DNA of 64,000 nucleotides from a virus: IMG/VR virus record IMGVR_UViG_3300044800_000040, positions 1-64,000 of that record. The stretch is one strand, 5' to 3'. A model generated the notes under the pieces. The model was not told where the DNA came from. It was given only the letters and a program-made list of their open reading frames with translations, and ran no database searches. Both the position numbers and the translations under genes were made by a program. Below are positions 54,169 through 61,921 of this stretch, one piece after another; the first letter of the stretch is position 1; each line of letters starts with the position of its first letter.

Positions 54169-55662
54169 TTACTCCTGTGCCCTGGGGTCTTCGAACGACC
54201 TGGGCTGCGGGATGTCGTAGGGGGCGAAGTATTCGTTCATGTACTCGACGAACGCAGCAAACATTTTACGCCCAGGGGCAAGGTGTCCTACCCGAATCTT
54301 TTTGAAGCCGCTGTACTCGCGCACAACCCATTCGCGGTAGTGTTCGCCAAGCACCGCCGGACTGTCCCAGGCCACGTCCATGTCCTTCTCGAAGGAGCAC
54401 CACCATGCATCGATTGCCTTGGCGACCTGTATGGAGTCCTGTTCCTCGCCTGGCAACAGGTCACCGCGGATGTCCTCGACGATGCCCTGCACCTCCATCA
54501 TGAGGGCGTGGGTGTCGTCGTCCATCTTGCTCATGGTGGCATCTGTGCGCTTCTGCTTGATGGGCTCCGCTTCGCCTTTGACCTTGGCGATGGTGAGCAG
54601 CGACTTGCCCACGTCACCGTCATAGATCACCTTGGCAAGCCCCATGCCTTTCATGGCCGGGCCGGGCCACATGCCGTCGCCGAGCATGTCGTTGACCACC
54701 GCCAGGGCGCGACGGATCTGCTCGTCAGACCAGGGCTGGGTGAGGTGCTTCATGGTGACGCCGTGCGACTTCATCCAGTTGGGGTCCCAGTTGTTGCGCT
54801 TGGACAGGCCGCACCGTTCCAGCTCCCGAAGGAGCTTGCACGCCTCGGCCCTGGCCTTGGTTCCGGGCTTGTCATGGTGCCTGGTATTGGGCAGGGTGTT
54901 CCAGAACTGGAGGAGAGGGTGGTCAGCGTCCTTGGCTGGTGGCTTGGCTGTGCTATGCTTCTCCCTGGCCCTCGCTGCAAAGCGATCCCCATCCACGGGC
55001 TTGGGTGCCATTCTACGAGGACGATCAGCCTGGGTGTCTCCGGCAGGAGACGCAGCTACTGGTCCTCCAGTAGCGTATAGTTCCCTGTCCATAGTTATCT
55101 CGTGGATTTCTTCCATGTCCAGACGTGTAGAAATTCCACATCCCACAGTGAAAAGCTCCGCCCTGTTTACTGGCAACAGATCCACCATGCGGGCAACCCA
55201 ACGCTTCTCCTCCACCAGGAACTCTGCCAAGGCCCTTGCCAGTAGGGGGTCCGGGTCGTTCTCCATGTGGACGGCATACAGCAATTCGCTGCATTCAATG
55301 AGAAGCTCAAGGTATCCCTCGCGCACTTGGAAGTGCCGCTTGAATGGCAGTCCGAACTTGGTTGTCTTCAGCACTCCCGTCTGTTCCAACATACCCAGGA
55401 TGCCACCCAGTGTGCGGGTGTCCCCGACGCCAATCATGGGCATGAGCCGGGTCTCTTGCTGGTAGAACCAGAGCTGCCCTTCGTGGGGGATCAGTGTTCC
55501 CTTGCGAGTGAAGTGGCGCTGGAGGCCGCGGAGCTGAAACAGGAGGACGCTTTCGCGCAGGCCAATGAGCCAGGACATGGGGGCATGGAATGTGCGGTAG
55601 TAGCTGCCGTCTCTGCTGTCGTTGTGCCGGGTGGTTGCGTACTGTTCGCGTGCGGAGCTCAT
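54169..55662 (-). CDS. Replication initiator-like winged-helix protein
   Basis: This 497-residue protein has a winged-helix N-terminal region with 'GGILGMLEQTGVLKTTKFG' near residue 85 and 'PFKRHFQVREGYLEL' after it, a Pro/Ala/Lys linker near 215-255, and a helical C-terminal half. Gene order before the DnaB-like helicase fits an initiator or helicase loader. The ATG at 55662 overlaps the stop of a shorter paralogue (ATGA). Confidence 0.6.
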   Translation of the reverse strand: MSSAREQYATTRHNDSRDGSYYRTFHAPMSWLIGLRESVLLFQLRGLQRHFTRKGTLIPHEGQLWFYQQETRLMPMIGVGDTRTLGGILGMLEQTGVLKTTKFGLPFKRHFQVREGYLELLIECSELLYAVHMENDPDPLLARALAEFLVEEKRWVARMVDLLPVNRAELFTVGCGISTRLDMEEIHEITMDRELYATGGPVAASPAGDTQADRPRRMAPKPVDGDRFAARAREKHSTAKPPAKDADHPLLQFWNTLPNTRHHDKPGTKARAEACKLLRELERCGLSKRNNWDPNWMKSHGVTMKHLTQPWSDEQIRRALAVVNDMLGDGMWPGPAMKGMGLAKVIYDGDVGKSLLTIAKVKGEAEPIKQKRTDATMSKMDDDTHALMMEVQGIVEDIRGDLLPGEEQDSIQVAKAIDAWWCSFEKDMDVAWDSPAVLGEHYREWVVREYSGFKKIRVGHLAPGRKMFAAFVEYMNEYFAPYDIPQPRSFEDPRAQE

Positions 55663-56024
55663 GACAACCACTCCGGAGATGACAGACGCACGTGCCGCTT
55701 GCATGGCAGGCCGAACTTCTCGATGTGTAGCTCTCCGCTTTCTTGCAAGGTGGTCAACGCTATTTGCAGATCACGTCTCCGGCATCCCAATACGTGCATG
55801 ATGTCCTTGTCTGTGGCCGGCAGCCATTCGTGTTCGCCGTGGGTGACGAAGGGGGCGGGGAAGTTCGGGCGGGAACCATCCATCTCATCGTCATATTCAG
55901 TCTGCAGGAGTATGGACACGATTGCGGCCGGGAGTAGGCCATACCTGTCGAGGAGTTTTCGATGGATGAACAACTGGTCACGGAGCGTCCAGCAGTTGGA
56001 TGGCTGACGATGTTTTTCAGACAT
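55659..56024 (-). CDS. Short winged-helix paralogue of the initiator-like protein
   Basis: This 121-residue protein resembles the N-terminal domain of the next gene: 'RRDLQIALTTLQESGELHIE' and 'KFGLPCKRHVRL' match 'TRTLGGILGMLEQTGVLKTT' and 'KFGLPFKRHFQV'. AGGAGG precedes the ATG at 56024. It may compete with or assist the longer protein at the origin. The 188-base gap before it (56025-56212) holds a GCGTAGTATC motif (56183-56178) and no gene. Confidence 0.65.
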   Translation of the reverse strand: MSEKHRQPSNCWTLRDQLFIHRKLLDRYGLLPAAIVSILLQTEYDDEMDGSRPNFPAPFVTHGEHEWLPATDKDIMHVLGCRRRDLQIALTTLQESGELHIEKFGLPCKRHVRLSSPEWLS

Positions 56025-56212
56025 GGGAGGACCTCCTGGGTCTCGTTGGTGTGCCACGGGCCGGGCAGCTACCCCAACCAACCAACGAGTCAGTCTGCGG
56101 AGAGCAGGAACTGAAATCGAAGTTGAGGTACCCACCCGGCCCATCACCCAGGCCTTGGGCTAGTGGCGGCAAGCCAGATACTACGCCCTGGCCCGGTTGA
56201 AAACAAGTGACC

Positions 56213-57136
56213 TCACTTCAACAGGCCGAGCTCTCGCATGAGGGTGTTGGCCTCCCCTTGGCTCATCTCGGCCGGGTCACCATCGCTCAAGGTCAGCAGC
56301 TCCACGTCCACACCGAGGGCTGCCAGGTTCGCACCAAGCTGTCGGGCCTGGGCCTGTGCCTGGACCTCGGAGTCGTACAGCACGAAGACCCGCTTCATGC
56401 GTGTCAGCAGGGCAACCTGGGGCGGACGGAACTTGATCCCGAACGTGGCGCAGGCACCAGGGCCAAGTCGCCAGGCATCGGTGATGCCCTCAACCACAAG
56501 GCAAACGTCCCGGCGGATGAGGTGCAGGCCATAGAGCGTGTCGTGGTGATCCATGACCTCGCGTTCCTTGGGGCACGCCTTGTAGCGGAGGTCACTCTTG
56601 CCGGTGACATCCCGGCCCTGGTAGCTCACCAGCTCGTCACCGTGGTAGATGGGTGCGATGAGCCGGAACTTGTAATCACCGATGGGCCCGGTCGCACAGA
56701 CCTTCCAGACCTCGGCCAGATAGTCCGGGTCGAACCCCCTGGCTTCGCAGTAGCGGCGGTGAAGTGTCGCATTTGGGTCGCCCAGGGGCATGGTACCAGG
56801 GGGAAGGGCCAGTTCCGCAGCGGAGGCACCCCTCCTGGCTGCGCGTATTTCACGCCTAGCAGGGCGTACAACGCATTTGCGCACCAGACCCCGTGCCTGA
56901 CCCTCGGGAATGCGCAAAAGCGCAGCGACAACGCGCCAGGCAGGCTTCCAGCCACAGCGCCAGCACGAGAAGAAGTGGTCGTCAAAACACCATCCCAGAT
57001 GATAGTCTTTTGACCCCGAACAGAACGGGCAATGAATCTGTACCCAACCAGGCACACAGTGTTTATTTCCACTTGTGATATATTGGATGCCGTGCTCCCT
57101 GTAAAATCGAAGAGCGTCGAACGCTATCTTCTTCAC
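56213..57136 (-). CDS. DNA primase (zinc finger plus TOPRIM)
   Basis: This 307-residue protein has a DnaG-type zinc finger (HCPFCSGSKDYHLGW, then CWRCGWK) at residues 34-62 and a TOPRIM domain with 'CLVVEGITDAWRLG' near 208 and 'VFVLYDSEVQAQ' near 248. It lacks a helicase domain, which is the separate DnaB-like gene. It should make RNA primers. Confidence 0.85.
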   Translation of the reverse strand: MKKIAFDALRFYREHGIQYITSGNKHCVPGWVQIHCPFCSGSKDYHLGWCFDDHFFSCWRCGWKPAWRVVAALLRIPEGQARGLVRKCVVRPARREIRAARRGASAAELALPPGTMPLGDPNATLHRRYCEARGFDPDYLAEVWKVCATGPIGDYKFRLIAPIYHGDELVSYQGRDVTGKSDLRYKACPKEREVMDHHDTLYGLHLIRRDVCLVVEGITDAWRLGPGACATFGIKFRPPQVALLTRMKRVFVLYDSEVQAQAQARQLGANLAALGVDVELLTLSDGDPAEMSQGEANTLMRELGLLK

Positions 57137-57471
57137 AGCACAAGCCCCGCGCGAATGGCCCCCCGGACTTGTGCCCGGTGTCGGAGCAGATTGACCAGTT
57201 TCGGGTGCATCAAGCTGTACAGCATCAGTTGAGCCACTTCTTGCTTGGCCGCAAAGTTGTTCTCACTGTCTTCGTATGGGAACGGGTCCTCCCCCGTGTC
57301 CCAGATGAAGTGGAGGGTGCTCGGCGCGGGTAAGAAGATAAGCTCGGCAATGGTGGCACGCGCCTCTCCAGAGAGGAAGATCAGACGACGCAGTTCTTTG
57401 ACGCACTCACGCAGCCGCTGTCTTTTTTGGTGACGTATTTCGACGGGGATTGATGTCTGGAGTGGGTTCAT
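57133..57471 (-). CDS. Hypothetical 112-residue protein before primase
   Basis: This protein (MNPLQTSIPVEIRHQKRQRL) has a basic helix, a central 'TLHFIWDTGEDPFPYEDSEN' segment and a helical end. It is coupled to the primase by ATGA. A terminator hairpin and promoter-like box lie upstream. Function is unknown. Confidence 0.55.
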   Translation of the reverse strand: MNPLQTSIPVEIRHQKRQRLRECVKELRRLIFLSGEARATIAELIFLPAPSTLHFIWDTGEDPFPYEDSENNFAAKQEVAQLMLYSLMHPKLVNLLRHRAQVRGAIRAGLVL

Positions 57472-57494
57472 GCTGGATCTCCTGTTGACTGGGC

Positions 57495-57528
57495 AAAAGA
57501 AAAGGGCAGCCCCGCAAGGACTGCCCTT
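57495..57528 (-). terminator. Terminator hairpin after the HNH gene
   Basis: On the minus strand AAGGGCAG (57528-57521) pairs with CTGCCCTT (57509-57502), followed by TTCTTTTG. It starts only 3 bases after the TATAAT box at 57531, so a transcript from that box would begin inside or next to the stem. Confidence 0.75.
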
Positions 57529-57530
57529 GG

Positions 57531-57536
57531 ATTATA
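57531..57536 (-). promoter_or_regulatory. GCGTATAAT box next to a terminator
   Basis: Minus-strand TATAAT in TAGCGTATAATCC, near the HNH gene stop codon. The closely following hairpin means that it either drives an attenuated transcript or only partly functions as a promoter. No clear -35 is present. Confidence 0.5.
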
Positions 57537-57538
57537 CG

Positions 57539-58234
57539 CTACGCCGTGAGAAAAGAGCGAAGGAGGTTTTGCGCGATGGTGCCCGTGTTTGCTTTGCCGT
57601 GGCAACTGGCGCACAGGCAGATGAGGTTGGTGGGGGTGTTGTTGTCCTTGTCGAAGTCGATGTGGTGTACATCCATCTTGCCATGAGTTCGGGAGCAGAA
57701 TCGACAGGCGTTCCCATCGCGCTGCCGGATCGCTTGGCGTAGCCAACGTGTCCATTCTTTCCCGTATGGCAGGGAGCTCACTCCACCCTGCCAGTTGGGA
57801 CCATCCTCCCCGCGGAACTTGCCGGTGTTTGCTTCGCGCAAACGCTCCTTCGTTGCTTGTGTGTGCTGCTTGCCGAGGAATGCGTTTGGGTTGTTCTGGT
57901 GCCATTCTTTCAGGGTGCGTGAGATTGCTTCGCGCTGATCTTGTGGTATTTGTTTGCCCTTGCTGGAGGCGGATATCTTGTCCCCCCAAGTGATCATGCG
58001 CCCCATCATTCCCCGCGAAATCTTCTGACGGGTTTCCGCGGATACGCAGTACCCCTGTTCCTTGTGCAGACGCTCTCGTTCGGCAGCCGCCACCGACATT
58101 TTTTTCTTGGCCTGTTCGGTATGTCGATGACCAGTGGAGGCCACTCGGCGGGCCTCCACTTCTTCCGGATGCTCCGCTAGTCTCTTCTTCATGCTGGCGG
58201 AGATCTTGGCGCGGCGTTGTTCTTCGTTGGTCAC
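57539..58234 (-). CDS. Free-standing HNH homing endonuclease with NUMOD3-like repeats
   Basis: This 231-residue protein starts at GTG after AGGAGG. Residues 10-150 hold several basic NUMOD3-like repeats (ISASMKKRLAEHPEE, SAETRQKISRGMMG, SSKGKQIPQDQREAIS), and the end is an HNH domain: 'RDGNACRFCSRTHGKMDVHH' near 170, 'NTPTNLICLCASCH' near 200. It lies just downstream of the intein-bearing SNF2 helicase and has lower GC than its neighbours. Confidence 0.88.
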   Translation of the reverse strand: MTNEEQRRAKISASMKKRLAEHPEEVEARRVASTGHRHTEQAKKKMSVAAAERERLHKEQGYCVSAETRQKISRGMMGRMITWGDKISASSKGKQIPQDQREAISRTLKEWHQNNPNAFLGKQHTQATKERLREANTGKFRGEDGPNWQGGVSSLPYGKEWTRWLRQAIRQRDGNACRFCSRTHGKMDVHHIDFDKDNNTPTNLICLCASCHGKANTGTIAQNLLRSFLTA

Positions 58235-58267
58235 TGGTGGGTTCCTCCTGAAGTATCTTCCGCCTGA

Positions 58268-61200
58268 TCATACTCCCCTCTTTCGGCCGATACAAGAGAC
58301 GAGCTCTGCGAGGACCCCTCCTGTGGTATTCCCAACCCCATCCATATTGGACACACCGTCCAGCGCCATGCCAATCACTTGCGCCTTGTTGTGGAGAAGG
58401 GTTGTGATGTCGTCGTCGAGGGTGTCTTGGGCCACAAGGCAGTACGAGCTGACGCTCTGCGACTCCTGTCCAATTCGGAGAACGCGGTCTTCCGCTTGGA
58501 GGAGTTCCGATGGGGTCCAAGGAAACTCCACGAAGCAGGTCGAGTCCGCCGCGGTCAGGGTGATTGCCACACCAGCCGCCTTGAGCCCGCCGATGAAGAT
58601 CCGGCAGGTCGGGTCCTCCTGGAAGCGGTCGATGAACGCCTGCTTCATCATCGGCGGGGTGCGACCGTCCAGGCGCACAGGGTTGAACTCTCCCAGAGCT
58701 TCGAAGAGCCCGTCCAGGATCTCATGGTGGTGTGCGAACACAACCAGCTTCTTGCCGCTGTCCATGTAGTCCTTGATCCACTCGATGGCTGCCTCGAGCT
58801 TGGCCTTGGCAGACCAGAGCTTCAACTGGGTGATCTGCGCCAGCACCTGCCCAGGCTCCTTCTTGCCCGGTCTGGCGTTCTCCACCGCGAACTCCGCCTC
58901 GAGCTTGGCATACGCCTTCAGTGCGGCCCGGGACAGTTCCAGGGGCACTACGCTGCGCTGCTTGATGGGCAGGTCCGGCATCACGTCCACCTTGAGGCGG
59001 CGGATCATGACGGTCTTGGTCAGCAGGGCATGCAGCTCGTCCATGTTGGAAGCGCCGTTGAAGTTCCAGCCGTAGTCGGTGCGCTTGGCGTCGCAGAACC
59101 GCTGGGTGTAATCCCAGAAGCTCGGGAACACGTCGGGGCGCAGCATGTGCAGCACAGTCCAGAACTCGATGGGGCGGTTGATGATGGGGGTGCCGGAGGT
59201 GGCCACGATGTGCCGGCAACCTGTCGCCAGGCCGGGGTGCTTGATCTTCACCTTCTGCCAGGTGGCCTTGTCCATGATCTCTTCTTCGTACCCGACGATG
59301 GCCCGGGTGCGAGCAGCCTTGGGGTTCTTGATCGCATGGCAGTTGTGAACCAGAACTTCGTTCGCGTAGTAACTTGGGTGTCCGCTGACCTGGAGATTAT
59401 ACACTGTCGCACCGTCTCCAGGACCTTCTCCGGGGTCTGTACAACCTCCCAATTCCAGAATCTCAACACGCACCACCCGAGGCTGGTCAGTACCTCTGTT
59501 TTCTTGGTGTCCAGCTTCTGTGCGCGCTTGGTCTGATGTCCCCGACCATCTATCTCGATTGCAATTTTCAGTCGGGGATGGGCAAGATCCACTTTGTAGC
59601 AATGTGGGCACTCCGGACGATTGTTTGTGGGAATAGCCACCTCCGCTGACCAATGAAGTAGGCATGCCAGAAGTTTCTGTGGTTCTGTGAGTATCCCATT
59701 CCCTCCCCGCAGGCCCTTCCACGCCCGCAGGGTCCCGTTCCGTTCCTTGGTATCTCGCATCTTCTGAATGGTGGCAGGGGAGTGCATGGGGTTCTTCTTG
59801 GTCATGCGTATTGCCGCGTCTGGTCGGGGAGCACCTTTGAGTGCTTGTGACAACTTCCTGTTGCGTTCTGGTGAGAACACCCTTTTGCGAATTTCCGGCT
59901 GGGACATCCTCCACTTCGCGGAGCAAGATGTTCCGCAAAAGCGTCTCGGCCGATTCTTTTTCTGTGCCGCAAGGAATGTCGCCCCGCACCACTCGCATGT
60001 CATTTCCGTCATTTTCATTTATTGTTCCCTCCTTGCGGGACACTATACCAAGAATCTTCTCAGCAGGAAACAATAATCTTCCGGTGAGGTTTTCTGCGGC
60101 CACCCATCCAGATTCCGTAAAGATGGGGTGGTTGGGAGTGCATTCAAAGCTGGTACCATCGTCGAGTACAACACGGACAAGCGTGCTCACTTTTTTCGAG
60201 AACACCTTCTGTACCTGTCCCATTCCGAACGCATTGTACACCCAGTCCCCCACCTCTATTTCCTCGATGGGGCGTGTGCCGTGTTCTGTGCGAATGGGGG
60301 TGCCAGCGGGGAAGCACTCGTCCAAGGCAATGACCTCGGGTGTGCCAACCTGGGCGACGATCTCGCACCACCAGTCGGAGAGGATGTCGTAGTTGACGAT
60401 GATGATCACGCCCTTGCTCTCTCCCTTGGCCTTGCGCACGGTGTGGTCGAAGATGTTGTCGTTCTTGCCGGGCTTGCCACGCAGGGTGATGACGTGCGGG
60501 TCGGACATCCACTGCAGGACATGGCGCTCCCAGGACGGCTTCGCCGTGGCAGGGCACACGATCACCGCGGGGCGAAGCTCCGGGTGCAGTTGCAGGTAGC
60601 CGATGATCTGGACGGTCTTGCCGAGACCCATGTCGTCGGCGAGCAGGGCGTTGCCGCCCATCTGGTCGAGGAAGGACACGCCCACGGTCTGGAAGGGGCG
60701 CAGCGTCTTCTGGAGGCCGGGGATCGCCAGGTCGGCGTTCTCACCCTTGGTGAAGGAGGCGAACCAGTCCTGCAGCGCCTTGCCCCGGAGTTCGAAGCCC
60801 AGGTTGCGCAGACCCTCGACGGCCTGGAACGACTGGGGCAGCGTCCAGAGCTTGCGGTCGGGGCACCAGCGGCGGCCCGGCAGATTCTTCACGTCGGCGA
60901 CGGTCTGGGGGTTGTAGGGGAAGCTCACCAGAAGCGTATTGCCCTCGAGGGTGACGAACTTGGTCGGGCTCTGGCTGCTGGCTGCACTCGCCTGGGGCAC
61001 GGCCACAGGGGGCACGGGGCGCTTGCCGTTGGGTCGGGGAGCCACCTCGGCGTGCATCAGCTGCTTGGCATACTTGTGCAGCTTGGGCTTGATGAAGGAC
61101 ATCTGCCGCTCGGTGAGGAAGCCCTTGTCCTTGTACCACTCGGCAATGCTGGTCAGGATGTCAGCGTCGATCATGTTGAAGCCAGCGCCGTTCTGGTGGG

Positions 61201-61333
61201 AGGTCGTCTGCATGTACTTCTCGTCCTCCTCCTGGCGATGGTAGAGGGTCATGAGCGCGCCGATGGCGAACTCGTCGTTGTTCTTGATCTGCTCGATGAT
61301 GCGCGCGACTTGTTCTTGCTGTTCGGCCTTCAT
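58268..61333 (-). CDS. HARP-SNF2 (SMARCAL1-like) helicase with intein
   Basis: This 1021-residue precursor starts at ATG 61333 after AAGGAG. A HARP-like domain (FPYNPQTVADVKNLPGRRWC near residue 138, then KLWTLP) precedes SNF2 motifs: 'LLADDMGLGKTVQI' near 230, 'LDE' then the intein (340-664), then 'CHAIKNPKAAR', 'VATSGTPIINRP' and the C-terminal 'QAEDRVLRIGQ' near 950. The spliced protein has 696 residues. SMARCAL1-type enzymes anneal DNA at stalled forks. Confidence 0.9.
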   Translation of the reverse strand: MKAEQQEQVARIIEQIKNNDEFAIGALMTLYHRQEEDEKYMQTTSHQNGAGFNMIDADILTSIAEWYKDKGFLTERQMSFIKPKLHKYAKQLMHAEVAPRPNGKRPVPPVAVPQASAASSQSPTKFVTLEGNTLLVSFPYNPQTVADVKNLPGRRWCPDRKLWTLPQSFQAVEGLRNLGFELRGKALQDWFASFTKGENADLAIPGLQKTLRPFQTVGVSFLDQMGGNALLADDMGLGKTVQIIGYLQLHPELRPAVIVCPATAKPSWERHVLQWMSDPHVITLRGKPGKNDNIFDHTVRKAKGESKGVIIIVNYDILSDWWCEIVAQVGTPEVIALDECFPAGTPIRTEHGTRPIEEIEVGDWVYNAFGMGQVQKVFSKKVSTLVRVVLDDGTSFECTPNHPIFTESGWVAAENLTGRLLFPAEKILGIVSRKEGTINENDGNDMRVVRGDIPCGTEKESAETLLRNILLREVEDVPAGNSQKGVLTRTQQEVVTSTQRCSPTRRGNTHDQEEPHALPCHHSEDARYQGTERDPAGVEGPAGREWDTHRTTETSGMPTSLVSGGGYSHKQSSGVPTLLQSGSCPSPTENCNRDRWSGTSDQARTEAGHQENRGTDQPRVVRVEILELGGCTDPGEGPGDGATVYNLQVSGHPSYYANEVLVHNCHAIKNPKAARTRAIVGYEEEIMDKATWQKVKIKHPGLATGCRHIVATSGTPIINRPIEFWTVLHMLRPDVFPSFWDYTQRFCDAKRTDYGWNFNGASNMDELHALLTKTVMIRRLKVDVMPDLPIKQRSVVPLELSRAALKAYAKLEAEFAVENARPGKKEPGQVLAQITQLKLWSAKAKLEAAIEWIKDYMDSGKKLVVFAHHHEILDGLFEALGEFNPVRLDGRTPPMMKQAFIDRFQEDPTCRIFIGGLKAAGVAITLTAADSTCFVEFPWTPSELLQAEDRVLRIGQESQSVSSYCLVAQDTLDDDITTLLHNKAQVIGMALDGVSNMDGVGNTTGGVLAELVSCIGRKRGV
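59248..60018 (-). CDS. EDxHD-type homing endonuclease overprinted on the helicase intein
   Basis: This 256-residue protein starts at ATG 60018, with AAGGAGG upstream (60034-60028), in another frame from the intein. It has CEWC and CGTSC zinc Cys near residues 8-32, 'GTLRAWKGLRGGNGILTEPQ' near 95 and the core 'LKIAIEIDGRGHQTKRAQ' near 150, then 'KKTEVLTSLGWCVLRF'. It is clearly related to the nuclease at 39799. Its tail runs 94 bases past the intein into host-gene sequence. Confidence 0.85.
   Translation of the reverse strand: MKMTEMTCEWCGATFLAAQKKNRPRRFCGTSCSAKWRMSQPEIRKRVFSPERNRKLSQALKGAPRPDAAIRMTKKNPMHSPATIQKMRDTKERNGTLRAWKGLRGGNGILTEPQKLLACLLHWSAEVAIPTNNRPECPHCYKVDLAHPRLKIAIEIDGRGHQTKRAQKLDTKKTEVLTSLGWCVLRFWNWEVVQTPEKVLETVRQCIISRSADTQVTTRTKFWFTTAMRSRTPRLLAPGPSSGTKKRSWTRPPGRR
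59342..60316 (-). mobile_element. Intein in the SNF2 helicase, inserted at DE/CH
   Basis: The 325-residue intein runs from Cys in 'CFPAGTPIRTEHG' to 'GHPSYYANEVLVHN' before +1 Cys. Block B is 'CTPNHPIFTESGWVAAENL'. From about its residue 100 to 300 the frame is a low-order shadow of the nuclease gene in another frame. The host motif is the helicase motif II Asp-Glu, followed by Cys-His, the same site type as in the clamp loader. Confidence 0.92.
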
Positions 61334-61359
61334 GTCTTGCTCCTTGGTTGATGTTGGGT

Positions 61360-61419
61360 GCCTCATCAGGCCAGGAGACCCAAGCTCCTAGCGACAGGGG
61401 GCGCACCCCCTGTTTCGGC
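61360..61419 (-). ncRNA. Type II hammerhead ribozyme 1
   Basis: Minus strand, 5' to 3': GCC, GAAA, stem III CAGGGGG-UGCG-CCCCCUG, UC at the cleavage site (between 61393 and 61392), stem I GCUAGGAG / CUCCUGGC (8 bp), core CUGAUGA, then GGC to close a 3-bp stem II. All core bases of the hammerhead are present. It begins directly after the stop codon of the SpoT-like gene, 59 bases before the helicase start. Confidence 0.88.
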
Positions 61420-61917
61420 TTACCTTGCCAGCGTCCGTGCAATGCTCCAGAGCCCCACGTGCCCGCGCTTGAGCACTTCAAGCAGTGCCCGCTTCTCCTC
61501 CAAGTAGGTCTGGGCGAAGGCCGGATCGAAGGCGATGATGGTCTTTGTGTTGTCGATCAGGTCGGCCAGTTTGATCGTCTGCGCCTGGGGCGAGGCCAGA
61601 GCCAAGTGCTCCAAGTCCAGGCGCTTGCGGACGGCTCGGTTGCCGTCGGTTGGCTTGGACACGTCGGTGACGGCCATGACGAGGTCAGTCACTCGCGAGC
61701 CAAAGGTTGCTGCGAGGTAGCAGGGATCGACCCCGCAGTCCTCCACCACGTCGTGCAGGAGCGCGGCTGCGATGCTGTAGTCGTCCGCCCCGGTGGAGGC
61801 CACCAGGCCAGCTACGGCGAAGGGATGCACGATGTAGGGCTCCTGCGTGTACTTGCGCTTCTGTCCGTCATGGGCGCGCAGGGCGATGTCCATGGCCTGT
61901 ATGATGATCATGCTCAT
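61420..61917 (-). CDS. SpoT/MESH1-like HD (p)ppGpp hydrolase
   Basis: This 165-residue protein has 'ALRAHDGQKRKYTQEPYIVH' near residue 12, 'PFAVAGLVAS', then 'AALLHDVVEDCGVD' near 50 (HD followed by ED) and 'DLIDNTKTI' near 118 (ND-type motif), the order of RelA/SpoT hydrolase domains and MESH1. It has no synthetase domain. It could remove alarmones during infection. Confidence 0.85.
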   Translation of the reverse strand: MSMIIIQAMDIALRAHDGQKRKYTQEPYIVHPFAVAGLVASTGADDYSIAAALLHDVVEDCGVDPCYLAATFGSRVTDLVMAVTDVSKPTDGNRAVRKRLDLEHLALASPQAQTIKLADLIDNTKTIIAFDPAFAQTYLEEKRALLEVLKRGHVGLWSIARTLAR

Positions 61918-61921
61918 GTTG

